Positions 17,700 to 27,652 of a stretch of 64,000 nt of DNA are shown here, in pieces; within the stretch, counting starts at the first letter, position 1, and the number at the start of each line of letters is the position of its first letter. Below the pieces are notes generated by a model. That model was not told the DNA's origin, did not search any database, and saw only the letters and a list, made by a program, of their open reading frames with translations. The stretch is from NCBI RefSeq assembly GCF_000166275.1, contig NZ_CM001023.1:1144501-1208500 (forward strand), given 5' to 3'. Made by a program: the position numbers and the translations under genes. The stretch comes from Algoriphagus machipongonensis (GTDB lineage: Bacteria; Bacteroidota; Bacteroidia; Cytophagales; Cyclobacteriaceae).

Positions 17700-20476
17700 C
17701 GTAAAATCTGGATCGTTCCTTTTAAGCTCTCTTTCTGCTGGTTAGGGTCCAAAACATCGTAAGTAACCGAACCGGAATAGAAGTAAGTTCCTGCTGGAAG
17801 ATCATTTCCGTTTTTGTCTTTTCCATCCCATCTGATGAAAATGTCATTTTCATTAGACTCAAGACTGTTGTAAGTGAACACTTCAGCACCCCATCTATTG
17901 ACAATCAATATTTCAACGCCTAAAACAAATCTTGGACACTGGGAGAATGGATTATCGAAGGCCATAAAGGTTTCATTCAACCCATCACCATTTGGTGTGA
18001 AGGCGTTCGGTAAATTATAAGTTGGGCAGTTCTCAACACAAACGACGTTACTAGGCTCACTTTCATTACCTGATCTATCCACAGCGGTGATATAATAACA
18101 TCCGCGGTAGGTCATTAAGTCAGTAACTCTTGTTTGAAGCTCCAAGGCAGAGATTTCCTTGATCATGGTATACTCGCTATCCTCGCCTTCATTCGTATAG
18201 TAAAGTCTGTAAGAACTTAACTCATCATCACATTCGCCACTAAAGTCAGGAGTCCAACTTAAGTCATGATAGAATGTGGAGGTGTTACATGGTTGCTCAG
18301 CCAAGTATTCTTCGCAAAGAGGTCCTTCAAAGGTCAAGACTGGAGGACAAGGAAGTCTATTGTCATCTGGTTTTGCACAGACAATTTGAGATTTGTTTTC
18401 CAGAGGATAGACAAGGCCGTCCACATTGTAAGAACCCTTGGTAATAACGTAATAGCAATAAGAAATATCTTTTTCCAGTGGTACACCATTAAAGCTTCCA
18501 TCATCCAAGAATTTGAACCCATCCTGTGTGACATCCACATCCGCAATTTTCACGAAAGTGTCAGCATCCGAAGAGTTAGCATCCGTTCTATTTCTATAAA
18601 CCTCGTGTTCATATTGAGCCACGCTGTTGTTCCATGGCACGGAAAATTCCCAAGTCAACTCAATGGACTCATTGATGATAGTTGGTTCCAGCCAAACTGA
18701 AGAAGCTTTTGAGGAGGTGTCTATTTTGGTGCCTCGGTCTAACAGAATCACCTCGTAATTATAAACTAGGTTTTCGGTATTTAATCCTGTATCAGTTAAT
18801 AGAGTGTCTGAGGTTACTCCTAAAGAAACTTGATCTTGATTTCCCGTAAAGCCTGTATTTCGAAGAAGCTCATAAGTAAAAGGTCCAGGATATACGGTCC
18901 TATCAATGTCGTAAGGAGGTGTCCATTTTACGAAAATCTCGCCTGCTGTAGGGTCAGTTTCCTCAACACTAACATTGGTGATAATTGGAACATCCACATC
19001 AACGGTAATACAGAATTCTTCAGACACGACGCTTTCTCCTAATCTTGGAGCAGGGAAAGCGGCTACAAGTCTGTAACAATACGTGTTTCCTGGAGCTAAA
19101 CCGTCATCGTTATTGGTGTCGGTAAAGCTAAATGTTTCCATGTCAGTAATTCCTACCAACTCATATCCAGCTCTAATGCCTGTTTCACAGCTGTCTGGCT
19201 CGTAAGGATCTGAATTAATTCTTCTCCATACCTGCATTTCAGCTGCGGAATTCGAACAAACATAAGGGTCCCAAGAGATCTCGGCAGACCTACCTGCCTG
19301 TTGCTCTATTTGATCAACTTCTGGAGCAGGTCCAATAACTTTTATTCTCCACGTTTGAATATCTACTAAGCTTGGTCCTGAATCAGGTTGATCCGAAATT
19401 CTTACGCGTACATCGTATTCTCTGGCTCGGATATGATTACAGATTGTTTGCCATTCAAAATTAACAATGCCTGGACTGGGTTGAAATTCAGCTTCAGGAG
19501 AGTAACTAGCAGGCGAAGTATCTATTTCCATTGGCTCACCATACAATTCTATTCTTATCGGGTCTCCGTCAGGATCTGACCCTTGAATGATATCAGTGAG
19601 TAAAGTGCCCGCTTCCACGCAGACATCATCAGGAAGAATTAACTCTGGCCTTCGATTATCTGAGTTTTCTATTATTATCTGCATATCCCTGACGACATAG
19701 CCTATTTGGACCCATTCACCATCGAGTTTTCGAAACTCTTTTATTCGAAAAGCCACGTTAAATTGCCCCGCAGTTCCCGGGGCATCCCAAATTAAATCTC
19801 CAAAAATGGGATCTAAAGTGAGAGTAGCAGGGGTGCTACCGTCTTGCTTGTTAAAGCTAAATTCAGAGGAAGCAGGGCTTCTATAATTATTTACAGGTCT
19901 TTGGAATTGCTGCTTAGGCACATCCATTTCATAAGCCAAACTATCCCCATCTGGATCATAGGCTCCGGGATTATGAATATATCTAGAGTTGATGGCACCA
20001 TTATCTACTGGTGGTATCGTCAAAACCGGAGAGTTATTCACTCCTATGAAAGGGTCAATTGTAATTTGAGTTTCCACATAAAACGGCGTATCTACCGAAT
20101 TGTCCATATTTAAGGTTCTGTCATTTCTATTGAATTCTTGAAAACGAATAGTGTAAACACCTGGACCTTGAAATGTGTGCTCAATGACAAAAGTGTTTTT
20201 TTCAATTTGGTTTCCTAAGTCTGTAACAAGACTAAAAGCACTTTCAGTATTCAAGCCATCGACCACCCGACCATCACCGAAATCAATTTTTCCCGGGCCA
20301 AAAACTACTGAAGATCTTGTATCGGTATATCCGACCACAATGATGTCATACTTAAGGGTTTGAACAGATGTTCTTTGGACTCTGATCTCACCTGCTCTGA
20401 TGTGTGTGGCCATTGCTTCAGTCAAGCCTATCAGAAAGAACAATAAAAATAATCCTAAGGAATGTTTCAGTTTCAT
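17696..20476 (-). CDS. large secreted protein with gliding-motility C-terminal (CHU_C, T9SS) domain
   Basis: About 926 residues from the ATG at 20476 (MKLKHSLGLFLLFFLIG), chosen over a TTG three codons earlier because it gives a standard signal peptide ending near AMA. After ATHIRAGEIRV come PKD/cadherin-like Ig folds (FGDGRVVDG, YDPDGDSLAYEMDVP, GSDPDGDPIRIELYG), then fibronectin type III-like modules (AEISWDPYVC, GNTYCYRLVAAFP, IFVKWTPPYD, CYYITAVDRSGNESEPSNVVC). The final 100 residues are a canonical CHU_C domain: NLPNAFTPNGDGLNETF, IVNRWGAEVF, RWDGKDKNGNDLPAGTYFY, ending GTIQILR. It is predicted to be exported by Sec and type IX secretion and displayed at the cell surface. The ligand is unknown. 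Confidence 0.88.
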   Translation of the reverse strand: MKLKHSLGLFLLFFLIGLTEAMATHIRAGEIRVQRTSVQTLKYDIIVVGYTDTRSSVVFGPGKIDFGDGRVVDGLNTESAFSLVTDLGNQIEKNTFVIEHTFQGPGVYTIRFQEFNRNDRTLNMDNSVDTPFYVETQITIDPFIGVNNSPVLTIPPVDNGAINSRYIHNPGAYDPDGDSLAYEMDVPKQQFQRPVNNYRSPASSEFSFNKQDGSTPATLTLDPIFGDLIWDAPGTAGQFNVAFRIKEFRKLDGEWVQIGYVVRDMQIIIENSDNRRPELILPDDVCVEAGTLLTDIIQGSDPDGDPIRIELYGEPMEIDTSPASYSPEAEFQPSPGIVNFEWQTICNHIRAREYDVRVRISDQPDSGPSLVDIQTWRIKVIGPAPEVDQIEQQAGRSAEISWDPYVCSNSAAEMQVWRRINSDPYEPDSCETGIRAGYELVGITDMETFSFTDTNNDDGLAPGNTYCYRLVAAFPAPRLGESVVSEEFCITVDVDVPIITNVSVEETDPTAGEIFVKWTPPYDIDRTVYPGPFTYELLRNTGFTGNQDQVSLGVTSDTLLTDTGLNTENLVYNYEVILLDRGTKIDTSSKASSVWLEPTIINESIELTWEFSVPWNNSVAQYEHEVYRNRTDANSSDADTFVKIADVDVTQDGFKFLDDGSFNGVPLEKDISYCYYVITKGSYNVDGLVYPLENKSQIVCAKPDDNRLPCPPVLTFEGPLCEEYLAEQPCNTSTFYHDLSWTPDFSGECDDELSSYRLYYTNEGEDSEYTMIKEISALELQTRVTDLMTYRGCYYITAVDRSGNESEPSNVVCVENCPTYNLPNAFTPNGDGLNETFMAFDNPFSQCPRFVLGVEILIVNRWGAEVFTYNSLESNENDIFIRWDGKDKNGNDLPAGTYFYSGSVTYDVLDPNQQKESLKGTIQILR

Positions 20477-20718
20477 GTTGGTCAAATTGCTCTGGTCACT
20501 TATTGAGATACGTGTAATCTACAAAAAGTGGTTCGATGGTAATCAATATCGATCGATTTTCTACCTATACGAATAAAACGGAAGAAAGTAGAAAATCCTC
20601 TTAAAATCAAACAATAAAAATTCATTGCTTGTTATAATGACGTTCAATTTAATAGATGGCTACAAAAACACCTAGTTATTTAGAACAGTTTAAAATAAGC
20701 AATCCTTTTTTAGTAGGA

Positions 20719-20749
20719 TTGTTTAGTACCTCATCCAAATGTAAATTTG
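20719..20749 (+). promoter_or_regulatory. promoter of the sdhCAB operon
   Basis: TTG at 20719-20721, a 20-base spacer and TAAATTTG at 20742-20749 match the Bacteroidota TTG-N20-TAnnTTTG promoter. The predicted start is about 40 bases before the sdhC ATG. The rest of the 319-bp divergent spacer (20477-20795) holds a small inverted repeat AATCC/GGATT around 20701-20720 and nothing else I can name. Confidence 0.75.
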
Positions 20750-20795
20750 GCGGTAATAATCAAAGATTTCGTTCTAATCTAATCGCAAAAATTGT

Positions 20796-21476
20796 ATGAG
20801 CTGGGTTACAAAAACCTTGAGTAGCACAATAGGCAGGAAACTGATCATGGCATTGACCGGACTTTTCCTGATCCTGTTTTTAACAGGTCACGTTTCGGGA
20901 AATTTACTGTTGTTTAAGGATGATGGTGGTGAGGCATTTAATATTTATGCCAAGTTTATGACCACCAACCCCGCAGTAAAGCTTCTATCGTACCTGACTT
21001 ATATTTCGATCATTGGTCACGTGATATTTTCCATTTGGCTTTCTAAAACAAATAAGTCAGCACGACCTGTTGGTTATGGCGTCTCTACTCCGCCGTCTAC
21101 TACTCTTTCCTCCCGTAACATGGGAATCTTGGGAACGATCATTTTGATTTTCATTGTTGTTCACATGCAAAGCTTTTGGGCTCAGATGCATTGGGGAGAT
21201 TTACCCTTTGTGACTTATGAGGGTGAGCAATACAAAGATCTGTACAGTATCGTGACTTTTGCTTTCCAAAATGAGTTGATGGTAATTGGGTATGTGGTAG
21301 CCATGGCTTTCTTGGCATTCCACCTTTCTCATGGATTTTCAAGTGCCTTTCAGACCCTTGGTTTGAACCACGCGAAGTATTCACCAGCCATCGAGGTGAT
21401 CGGAAAAATTTATTGCATTCTGGTGCCGATTCTTTTTGCCAGCATGCCAGTTTATATCTATTTCACACAGAGCTAA
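20796..21476 (+). CDS. sdhC: succinate dehydrogenase cytochrome b subunit
   Basis: A 226-residue five-helix membrane anchor of complex II, of the b558 type found in Bacteroidota. Helices: IMALTGLFLILFLTGHVSGNLLLF (about 15-38), LLSYLTYISIIGHVIFSIWL, ILGTIILIFIVVHMQSFWAQM, ELMVIGYVVAMAFLAFHLSHGFSS, and a last helix ILVPILFASMPVYIYF. Histidines in TGHVSGN, IGHV, VVHMQ and FHLSHG are the likely ligands of two b hemes. Quinone reduction at the inner membrane is coupled to SdhA/SdhB encoded next. The promoter is well placed. Confidence 0.95.
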   Translation: MSWVTKTLSSTIGRKLIMALTGLFLILFLTGHVSGNLLLFKDDGGEAFNIYAKFMTTNPAVKLLSYLTYISIIGHVIFSIWLSKTNKSARPVGYGVSTPPSTTLSSRNMGILGTIILIFIVVHMQSFWAQMHWGDLPFVTYEGEQYKDLYSIVTFAFQNELMVIGYVVAMAFLAFHLSHGFSSAFQTLGLNHAKYSPAIEVIGKIYCILVPILFASMPVYIYFTQS

Positions 21477-21489
21477 TCAATAGTCCCCT

Positions 21490-23424
21490 ATGATACTAGA
21501 TTCAAAAACCCCAATCGGACCTTTAGCCGAAAAGTGGACTAAACATAAGTTTAATAGTAAGCTGGTGAACCCAGCAAACAAAAGAAAATACGAAGTAATC
21601 GTGGTTGGAACCGGTCTTGCCGGAGCTTCAGCGGCTGCTTCTTTGGCAGAGCTTGGCTATAACGTGAAAGCATTTTGCTTCCAGGATAGTCCTCGTCGTG
21701 CGCACTCTATTGCAGCACAAGGAGGAATCAATGCTGCTAAAAACTACCAAAATGACGGTGACTCGGTTTATAGATTGTTCTACGATACCATTAAAGGTGG
21801 TGATTACCGTTCTCGTGAATCCAATGTGTACCGTCTTGCAGAAGTATCTGTCAATATCATTGACCAATGCGTAGCGCAAGGGGTTCCTTTTGCTAGAGAA
21901 TATGGTGGATTGCTTGCCAACCGATCCTTCGGTGGAGCGCAGGTTTCCAGAACTTTCTACGCGAGGGGCCAAACGGGACAGCAGTTGTTACTTGGAGCTT
22001 ATTCTGCTTTGAGCCGTCAAGTTGCCAATGGTAAAGTGAAGCTTTATCCTCGTACCGAAATGATGGATGTCGTGACTATCGACGGACATGCTAGAGGTAT
22101 TGTGACAAGAAACTTGATCACCGGTGCAATCGAAACTCATGCTGCTCACGCAGTACTATTATGTAGTGGTGGATACGGAAACGTATTTTTCCTTTCTACC
22201 AATGCAATGGGATCGAATGTGACCGCAGCTTGGAGAGCGCATAAAAAAGGTGCTTACTTCGCTAATCCTTGCTATACACAGATTCACCCTACCTGTATTC
22301 CTGTTTCAGGAGATCATCAGTCCAAGTTGACTTTGATGTCAGAATCCTTGAGAAACGATGGACGTGTTTGGGTGCCAAAGACAAAAGAAACGGCAGAGAA
22401 ACTTCGCAAAGGAGAAATTAAGCCAAAAGATATTAAGGAGGAGGATCGTGATTACTACTTGGAGAGAAAGTATCCAAGTTTTGGTAACCTGGTTCCTCGT
22501 GATGTGGCCTCCAGAAATGCGAAAGACGTATGTGATGAGGGCCGCGGAGTGAATGAAACAGGTCAAGCTGTATTCCTTGATTTCCGTGATGCGATCAATC
22601 GAGACGGCGAGGATGCGATCCGCGCGAGATACGGTAACTTGTTTGATATGTATCAGCAGATCACTGGAGAGAATCCTTACCAGACTCCAATGAAAATATA
22701 TCCTGCAGTTCACTACACCATGGGTGGACTTTGGGTTGATTATAACTTATCTACCACCGTTCCGGGTCTTTATTCCCTTGGTGAAGCTAACTTCTCAGAT
22801 CATGGAGCAAACAGATTGGGAGCTTCGGCTTTGATGCAAGGTTTGGCTGATGGATACTTTGTGGTTCCTTATACGATCGGTGATTATTTGGCACAAATAG
22901 GCCCAGCACCTGTAGATGCAAATCATCCTGAATTTGCGAAAGCAGAAAAAGGTGTGAAAGATGCGATTCAAAAGCTTTTAAGTATCAACGGAACCAAAAC
23001 TGTCGATTACTTCCATAAAGCTTTGGGACATATCATGTGGGAATACTGTGGTATGGCAAGAAATGCTGAAGGTTTGACCAAAGCAAAAGGCATGATTCAG
23101 GAGCTTAGAAAAGAGTTCTGGAAAGATGTAAAAGTACTTGGTGCAAACGAAGAGCTGAACCAGACTTTGGAGAAAGCGAGCCGAGTAGCTGATTTCTTGG
23201 AGCTTGGAGAATTGATGGTGGACGACGCATTAAACAGAAATGAATCTTGCGGTGGACACTTCAGAACAGAATCTCAAACTCCTGAAGGGGAGGCTCTGAG
23301 AGATGATGAGAACTTTGCTTATGTAGCTGCTTGGGAATTTATGGCAGAAAATGCGCCTGAAACGCTACACAAAGAGCCGCTTGTGTTTGAAAACGTGAAG
23401 TTGACTCAGAGATCCTACAAATAA
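21490..23424 (+). CDS. sdhA: succinate dehydrogenase / fumarate reductase flavoprotein subunit
   Basis: A 644-residue catalytic subunit with covalent FAD. Motifs: the dinucleotide site [21 protein letters not shown] (about 36-56), the FAD-attachment [14 protein letters not shown] with its His in [10 protein letters not shown], the substrate region [41 protein letters not shown], and the C-terminal [13 protein letters not shown]. It oxidises succinate to fumarate, passing electrons to SdhB. Length and order fit the Bacillus/Bacteroidota SdhA type. It follows sdhC by 13 bases. Confidence 0.97.
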   Translation: MILDSKTPIGPLAEKWTKHKFNSKLVNPANKRKYEVIVVGTGLAGASAAASLAELGYNVKAFCFQDSPRRAHSIAAQGGINAAKNYQNDGDSVYRLFYDTIKGGDYRSRESNVYRLAEVSVNIIDQCVAQGVPFAREYGGLLANRSFGGAQVSRTFYARGQTGQQLLLGAYSALSRQVANGKVKLYPRTEMMDVVTIDGHARGIVTRNLITGAIETHAAHAVLLCSGGYGNVFFLSTNAMGSNVTAAWRAHKKGAYFANPCYTQIHPTCIPVSGDHQSKLTLMSESLRNDGRVWVPKTKETAEKLRKGEIKPKDIKEEDRDYYLERKYPSFGNLVPRDVASRNAKDVCDEGRGVNETGQAVFLDFRDAINRDGEDAIRARYGNLFDMYQQITGENPYQTPMKIYPAVHYTMGGLWVDYNLSTTVPGLYSLGEANFSDHGANRLGASALMQGLADGYFVVPYTIGDYLAQIGPAPVDANHPEFAKAEKGVKDAIQKLLSINGTKTVDYFHKALGHIMWEYCGMARNAEGLTKAKGMIQELRKEFWKDVKVLGANEELNQTLEKASRVADFLELGELMVDDALNRNESCGGHFRTESQTPEGEALRDDENFAYVAAWEFMAENAPETLHKEPLVFENVKLTQRSYK

Positions 23425-23454
23425 ATTCAAGACTTTAATTCATAACTATTAATT

Positions 23455-24204
23455 ATGAAACTGACATTAAAAATATGGAGACAGAAAAACGCCAACGATA
23501 AGGGCGGTTTTGTCACCTATCCAATAGATGGTATTTCCACTGACATGTCATTCCTAGAAATGATGGATGTCTTGAATGAGGAACTAGCTGTCAAAGGAGA
23601 AGATCCAGTGCATTTTGATCATGATTGCCGTGAAGGTATTTGTGGCATGTGCTCACTTTATATCAATGGTCATCCTCATGGCCCTAAACAGACGACTACT
23701 TGTCAGCTACACATGCGTTCTTTCTCTGATGGTGATACCATCACGATTGAGCCTTGGAGAGCTGCAGCTTTCCCCGTGGTGAAAGATTTGGTAGTAGAGC
23801 GATCTGCTTTTGATAGAATTATTCAGGCAGGTGGATATGTCTCTGTAAACACAGGTGGTGTGCCAGATGCAAATGAGATTCCTATTCCAAAGAGAATAGC
23901 TGATGAAGCTTTTGATTCGGCTACTTGTATCGGTTGTGGAGCTTGTGTTGCAGCATGTAAAAATGCTTCCGCAATGCTATTTACCTCTGCGAAAATCTCT
24001 CAACTGGCGATGCTTCCACAAGGTCAAGTGGAAAGAATGTCCAGAGCAGAGAAGATGATTGCCCAGATGGACGAGGAAGGTTTCGGAGCTTGTACTAACA
24101 CAGGAGCCTGTGAGGCTGAATGCCCTAAAGGAATCAGCTTGACGAATATTGCTAGAATGAATAGAGAGTTTTTCTCTGCTTCTGTGAAAAGTGAGAATGT
24201 ATAA
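23455..24204 (+). CDS. sdhB: succinate dehydrogenase iron-sulfur subunit
   Basis: A 249-residue subunit relaying electrons from FAD to quinone. The 2Fe-2S site has [15 protein letters not shown] (about 59-72) and a later TTTCQLHM; the 4Fe-4S and 3Fe-4S ligands are [17 protein letters not shown] and [21 protein letters not shown]. All expected cysteines are present. It is the last gene of sdhCAB and is followed by a strong terminator. Confidence 0.97.
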   Translation: MKLTLKIWRQKNANDKGGFVTYPIDGISTDMSFLEMMDVLNEELAVKGEDPVHFDHDCREGICGMCSLYINGHPHGPKQTTTCQLHMRSFSDGDTITIEPWRAAAFPVVKDLVVERSAFDRIIQAGGYVSVNTGGVPDANEIPIPKRIADEAFDSATCIGCGACVAACKNASAMLFTSAKISQLAMLPQGQVERMSRAEKMIAQMDEEGFGACTNTGACEAECPKGISLTNIARMNREFFSASVKSENV

Positions 24205-24230
24205 TTGAATCAAGTATTCTTATAGAATTT

Positions 24231-24259
24231 AAAAGCCGGCGAGAGCCGGCTTTTTTTGG
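24231..24259 (+). terminator. rho-independent terminator of sdhCAB
   Basis: AAAAGCCGGC-gaga-GCCGGCTTTTTTT: 10-bp stem with a four-base loop and T run. Confidence 0.95.
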
Positions 24260-24515
24260 TTTGGAGTGAATCATGCTGTAGCATGAAAGAGGTTCGTATA
24301 TATTCGGTTTAAAGGGGGGCTGTGAAACTTTTGATTTTAGAGAGGTGCAAGGTTATTTTTTTACTGTTTTTGTGGAAATTTTTGTGGAAATCTTAGTAGA
24401 ATGATGGTGGGAGAGTGGGTTTGAAAAGGTTTTTAGAGAAGAATATTTCTTAATTTGATCAGCTGAAAGCTTACCGGAAAATCAGAGCTAACTTATTGAA
24501 TAGATAACCTATACT
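24260..24515 (+). other. intergenic spacer, no gene seen
   Basis: This A/T- and G-rich stretch after the sdh terminator has no ORF of useful length. It holds one short hairpin (CATGCTGTAGCATG near 24272-24285). TTAATTTG about 65 bases before the next gene differs by one base from the -7 consensus. I can support nothing else. Confidence 0.5.
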
Positions 24516-24764
24516 ATGACTGAGCAAGAACTATCCAACCTTAGTGACGAAGAATTACTGGAGCACGCTAAAAATAATAAGCCCTCCCCCATCTTTGATG
24601 CGTTCTTTATCGGCTTTCTGATAGGGATACTTATTTTTGGTTTCCTCGCTGATGGCATGGGATTTCTTGCCTTAATTCCTCTTTTCCTGATTTATCTTTT
24701 TCTGAAGAAACCTAAAAAACAAGCCATCATTAAGAAGGAGTTACAGCGACGCAATCTTTCATAA
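24516..24764 (+). CDS. small membrane protein, two transmembrane segments
   Basis: 82 residues, not a family I can name. A short acidic cytosolic N-terminus (MTEQELSNLSDEELLEHAKNN) precedes two hydrophobic segments, about 29-46 (FFIGFLIGILIFGFLA) and 49-65 (GFLALIPLFLIYLFL), joined by a GMG turn, then a basic tail KKPKKQAIIKKELQRRN. Positive-inside logic puts the tail in the cytosol, so it is a helical hairpin. It lies 36 bases before the CPBP protease gene in the same direction, so the two may be one unit. Confidence 0.6.
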   Translation: MTEQELSNLSDEELLEHAKNNKPSPIFDAFFIGFLIGILIFGFLADGMGFLALIPLFLIYLFLKKPKKQAIIKKELQRRNLS

Positions 24765-24800
24765 TCTCAGTACTAAACAAAGAAAAGTGTTTAAGAAAAA

Positions 24801-25499
24801 ATGATAGGGATTTTCATTATAGCTGCAGTTTCCTGGTTGCTTTTATATCTGGTTGAAAAGAAAAATATTTCTGTATTAGGATTTCTTCCAATTGGCAAAA
24901 GATTAAATCAATTCTTAATCGGGTTTTTAATCACTGGAATACTCTGCATTCTTGTTCAATTTTTAGAATCATATCTTAAATCCTCTACTTGGATATTGAA
25001 TAAAGATATTACTGGCGGTATTATTTTAGAATCATTTTGGTGGGATTTTAAATCAGTATTAACAGAAGAATTGATTTTTCGAGGAGCATTATTATATATT
25101 CTAATCCAAAAAATAGGCTCAGCAAAAAGTGTTTTAATTTCCGCAATCGCTTTTGGAATTTATCATTGGTTCTCATTCGGCGTTTTAGGGAATTTGATGG
25201 CAATGATTCTAGTTTTTATCGGTACTGGATTAATGGGCTACGCATGGGCTTTGGCTTTCTCAAAAACGAAATCGATCCTGCTACCATTTGGGCTTCATCT
25301 GGGATGGAATTTTGTTTACAATACCATTTTTTCAAATGGTCCCTTGGGTGATCTTGTTTTGATTTCAAAAGGTGGAATCGAGTTAACCGATTGGGTTTCC
25401 TTATTGAACTTTGTTAGTGGTTTGGTATTCGTTCCAATTATAGTCTTGATTTATGTCAAGTATTTTGTAAAAGATGAAACCGAAAAAATAAAGAAATAA
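24801..25499 (+). CDS. CPBP family intramembrane metalloprotease
   Basis: 232 residues, hydrophobic throughout (six to seven helices). The family (CAAX protease and bacteriocin-processing, Rce1-like) motifs are in order: TEELIFRG at about 88-95 (EExxxR), FGIYHWFSFG near 118-127 (FxxxH type), and LHLGWNF near 178-184 (HxxxN/B). It is predicted to cleave peptides within the membrane, and members occur in prenyl-protein processing or in self-immunity to bacteriocins. No bacteriocin precursor is visible nearby. Base composition is more AT-rich than the flanking sdh and symporter genes, which may hint at recent gain. Confidence 0.85.
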   Translation: MIGIFIIAAVSWLLLYLVEKKNISVLGFLPIGKRLNQFLIGFLITGILCILVQFLESYLKSSTWILNKDITGGIILESFWWDFKSVLTEELIFRGALLYILIQKIGSAKSVLISAIAFGIYHWFSFGVLGNLMAMILVFIGTGLMGYAWALAFSKTKSILLPFGLHLGWNFVYNTIFSNGPLGDLVLISKGGIELTDWVSLLNFVSGLVFVPIIVLIYVKYFVKDETEKIKK

Positions 25500-25646
25500 A
25501 GTCTGCCTAAAACCATTTCTCAAACCAATAGTTGGTATTAAAGTGATTTTACCAATTAGTAGGTAAGTTTTGGACTTAAAAAGTAGGGTATGAAGGGATT
25601 TTGACTCATTCTAATCCTGCTTTTCTTAAATCTAAAAAATTATATT

Positions 25647-25732
25647 AATTAAGTATTATTTTGCACTGTTTGACTAATTTTTACATTAAAATACTTAAAA
25701 TTCGCTTAATTAAGCATTAAAGCATAACTTTG
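25647..25732 (+). promoter_or_regulatory. upstream region of the symporter operon: direct repeats and -7 element
   Basis: The 14-mer TTAATTAAGnATTA occurs twice, at 25647-25660 and 25706-25719, 59 bases apart. TAACTTTG at 25725-25732 matches the -7 consensus TAnnTTTG; the -33 position reads TTCG, one base off. The repeats overlap the -33 area and the region upstream, a layout suited to a regulator. The rest of the 278-bp spacer is AT-rich without other signals. Confidence 0.45.
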
Positions 25733-25777
25733 AAAAGTTATAATTTAGAATGAATTTATTACAAATAAAAAATAGGT

Positions 25778-27214
25778 ATGAGTTGGATAGATCTGGGGAT
25801 CTTTTTGGCCTACATGATAGCGATGCTGGGTGTAGGATTTTTTTATATGAAAAAGAACACAGGTCAGGAGGATTATTATGTTGGCGGAAGAAGCATAGGT
25901 AGCTGGCATATTGGGCTATCTGTTGTTGCTACAGATGTAGGTGGAGGATTTTCAATCGGATTAGGAGGCTTAGGTTTCGCCATGGGGATTTCAGGTTCCT
26001 GGATGCTTTTTACTGGACTTCTTGGAGCATGGTTGGCAGCCGTATTATTGATTCCAAGAGTAAAAGCAGATCCCGCTTTTGCCAAATTTTTTACTTTCCC
26101 CCAAATCATGGGGCATTTGTATAACTCCAATGCAGCAAGAGTTTCAGCCATCATTTGTTTCTTGGGCTATTTAGGATTTACCTCCTCCCAATTATTAGCT
26201 GGGGCTAAGCTTGCCTCTGGAACTTTCGAAGCTTTGGATCTAGATGTTGCCTTATTGATTATGGGTGGGATTGCCGTCATTTATACTGTATTGGGAGGTC
26301 TTAAAGCCGTGATCTATACAGATACTGTTCAATGGATCATTTTGATGCTAGGTTTGATGTTTATAGGAGTGCCCATGGCTTACAATTTTGTAGGTGGTTG
26401 GAGTGGTATTTCTGAAACTTTACCGGCTTCTTTCTTTTCATTTAGTAACTTAACATGGCAAGATTTAGCAAATTGGGGAATTACTATCATCCCAATTTGG
26501 TTTGTAGGTATGACTTTGTACCAAAGGATCTTTGCTGCAAGGGATGTCAAGTCAGCAAAGAAGGCATGGTTTATTGCCGGTCTCTTTGAATGGCCCATCA
26601 TGGCATTTCTAGGAGTATCCTTAGGCTTACTTTCCAGGGTAGCCGTGGAACAAGGAGTTCTGGAAGGCTTTGATTTAGGAATGGATCCAGAAATGGGCCT
26701 TCCTGTATTGCTAAGCCAAATATTACCGGCGGGGATTTTAGGATTGATGATGTCAGCCTATTTTTCCGCAGTGTTGTCTACAGCGGATTCTTGCCTAATG
26801 GCAGCTTCTGGTAATATGACAACAGATTTATTGGGGAAGTTTTTGAAAGGAAAAACCCTCAAAGAAGAAATGAGAGTCAGCCAGGTCTTGACTTTGGTGA
26901 TTGGAGGAGTAGCAATTTTGATTGCGATGCAAATGACGGAGGTTTTGAGCCTCATGCTTTATAGTTATGCATTTATGGTCTCTGGTCTATTAGTCCCTGT
27001 CATAGGCGGCTTGTTCTTTCATCAAAACAATGGGACTGCCGCGGTAGTTTCTATGATTGCCGGAGGAGCCGTCACTGCAGGCTTGACCATTTCTGAAATA
27101 GCATTGCCTTTTGGACTTGATGCCAATTTATTTGGTTTGACAGTCTCCTTGCTGGCTTTTGTGTCAGTTATAAAAATTCAAAAAGAAACTAGTTCTAAGT
27201 TAAAATCTATATGA
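25778..27214 (+). CDS. sodium:solute symporter family transporter
   Basis: A 478-residue polytopic protein with about 13 helices of the SSF family. Landmarks: an N-terminal helix (IDLGIFLAYMIAMLGVGFFYM) and NTGQEDYYVGGRSIGSWHIGLSVVATDVGGGFSIGLGGLGF, where the glycine-rich second segment carries sodium and substrate contacts; the conserved QRIFAARDVKSAKKAW and ILPAGILGLMMSAYFSAVLSTADSCLMAASG match the family signature closely. The solute is not evident; the two downstream genes (a GNAT and an amino-acid racemase) suggest an amino acid or peptide-like compound. The GNAT gene overlaps it by 4 bases. Confidence 0.9.
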   Translation: MSWIDLGIFLAYMIAMLGVGFFYMKKNTGQEDYYVGGRSIGSWHIGLSVVATDVGGGFSIGLGGLGFAMGISGSWMLFTGLLGAWLAAVLLIPRVKADPAFAKFFTFPQIMGHLYNSNAARVSAIICFLGYLGFTSSQLLAGAKLASGTFEALDLDVALLIMGGIAVIYTVLGGLKAVIYTDTVQWIILMLGLMFIGVPMAYNFVGGWSGISETLPASFFSFSNLTWQDLANWGITIIPIWFVGMTLYQRIFAARDVKSAKKAWFIAGLFEWPIMAFLGVSLGLLSRVAVEQGVLEGFDLGMDPEMGLPVLLSQILPAGILGLMMSAYFSAVLSTADSCLMAASGNMTTDLLGKFLKGKTLKEEMRVSQVLTLVIGGVAILIAMQMTEVLSLMLYSYAFMVSGLLVPVIGGLFFHQNNGTAAVVSMIAGGAVTAGLTISEIALPFGLDANLFGLTVSLLAFVSVIKIQKETSSKLKSI

Positions 27215-27651
27215 TCAAGCTCGAAACTTTATCCGCGATTGATTCCGCGACCTTCCTACAAAAAAATGAAATAGCAGATTTTCTTTTCCACCACCTGGGA
27301 AAGTATGGTGATCCAAAAGATGACATTATGAAATGCTTGGATTATGCCCTTGACCAAGGATTACATGGGGGAGGATATGTGGTGCTAGCTAGAGAAAAAG
27401 GCGAAATCGTGGGTGCATTAGTGATGAACAAGACGGGAATGTCTGGTTATATTCCGGAGAATATATTAGTTTATATTGCCGTTGATGAGAAACAACGTGG
27501 AAAAGGAATCGGAGGGAAAATCATGACTACAGCCATAAACATGGCAAGTGGTGCTGTGGCACTTCACGTAGAACCTGATAACCCTGCTAGGAAACTTTAC
27601 GAAAGACTCGGTTTTACCAACAAATATCTCGAAATGAGATTGACCAAATAA
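27211..27651 (+). CDS. GNAT family N-acetyltransferase
   Basis: A 146-residue GNAT with motif A VDEKQRGKGIGGKIMTTAIN at about 90-109 and the typical end PARKLYERLGFTNKYLEMRL. The N-terminal half holds FLFHHLGKYGDPKDDIMKCLDYAL, characteristic of a subgroup often encoded next to amino-acid racemases or dipeptide enzymes. It overlaps the symporter stop by ATGA and ends one base before the racemase start, so all three are one transcript. A role in acetylating the transported amino compound is plausible but is inference. Confidence 0.82.
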   Translation: MIKLETLSAIDSATFLQKNEIADFLFHHLGKYGDPKDDIMKCLDYALDQGLHGGGYVVLAREKGEIVGALVMNKTGMSGYIPENILVYIAVDEKQRGKGIGGKIMTTAINMASGAVALHVEPDNPARKLYERLGFTNKYLEMRLTK

Positions 27652-27652
27652 A

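Noticed and set aside
20656..20799. 47-codon ORF whose stop overlaps the sdhC start (ATGA)
   Set aside because: The best sdh promoter lies inside it, so most transcripts would lack its start; no ribosome site or recognisable peptide. A leader peptide is possible but unsupported.
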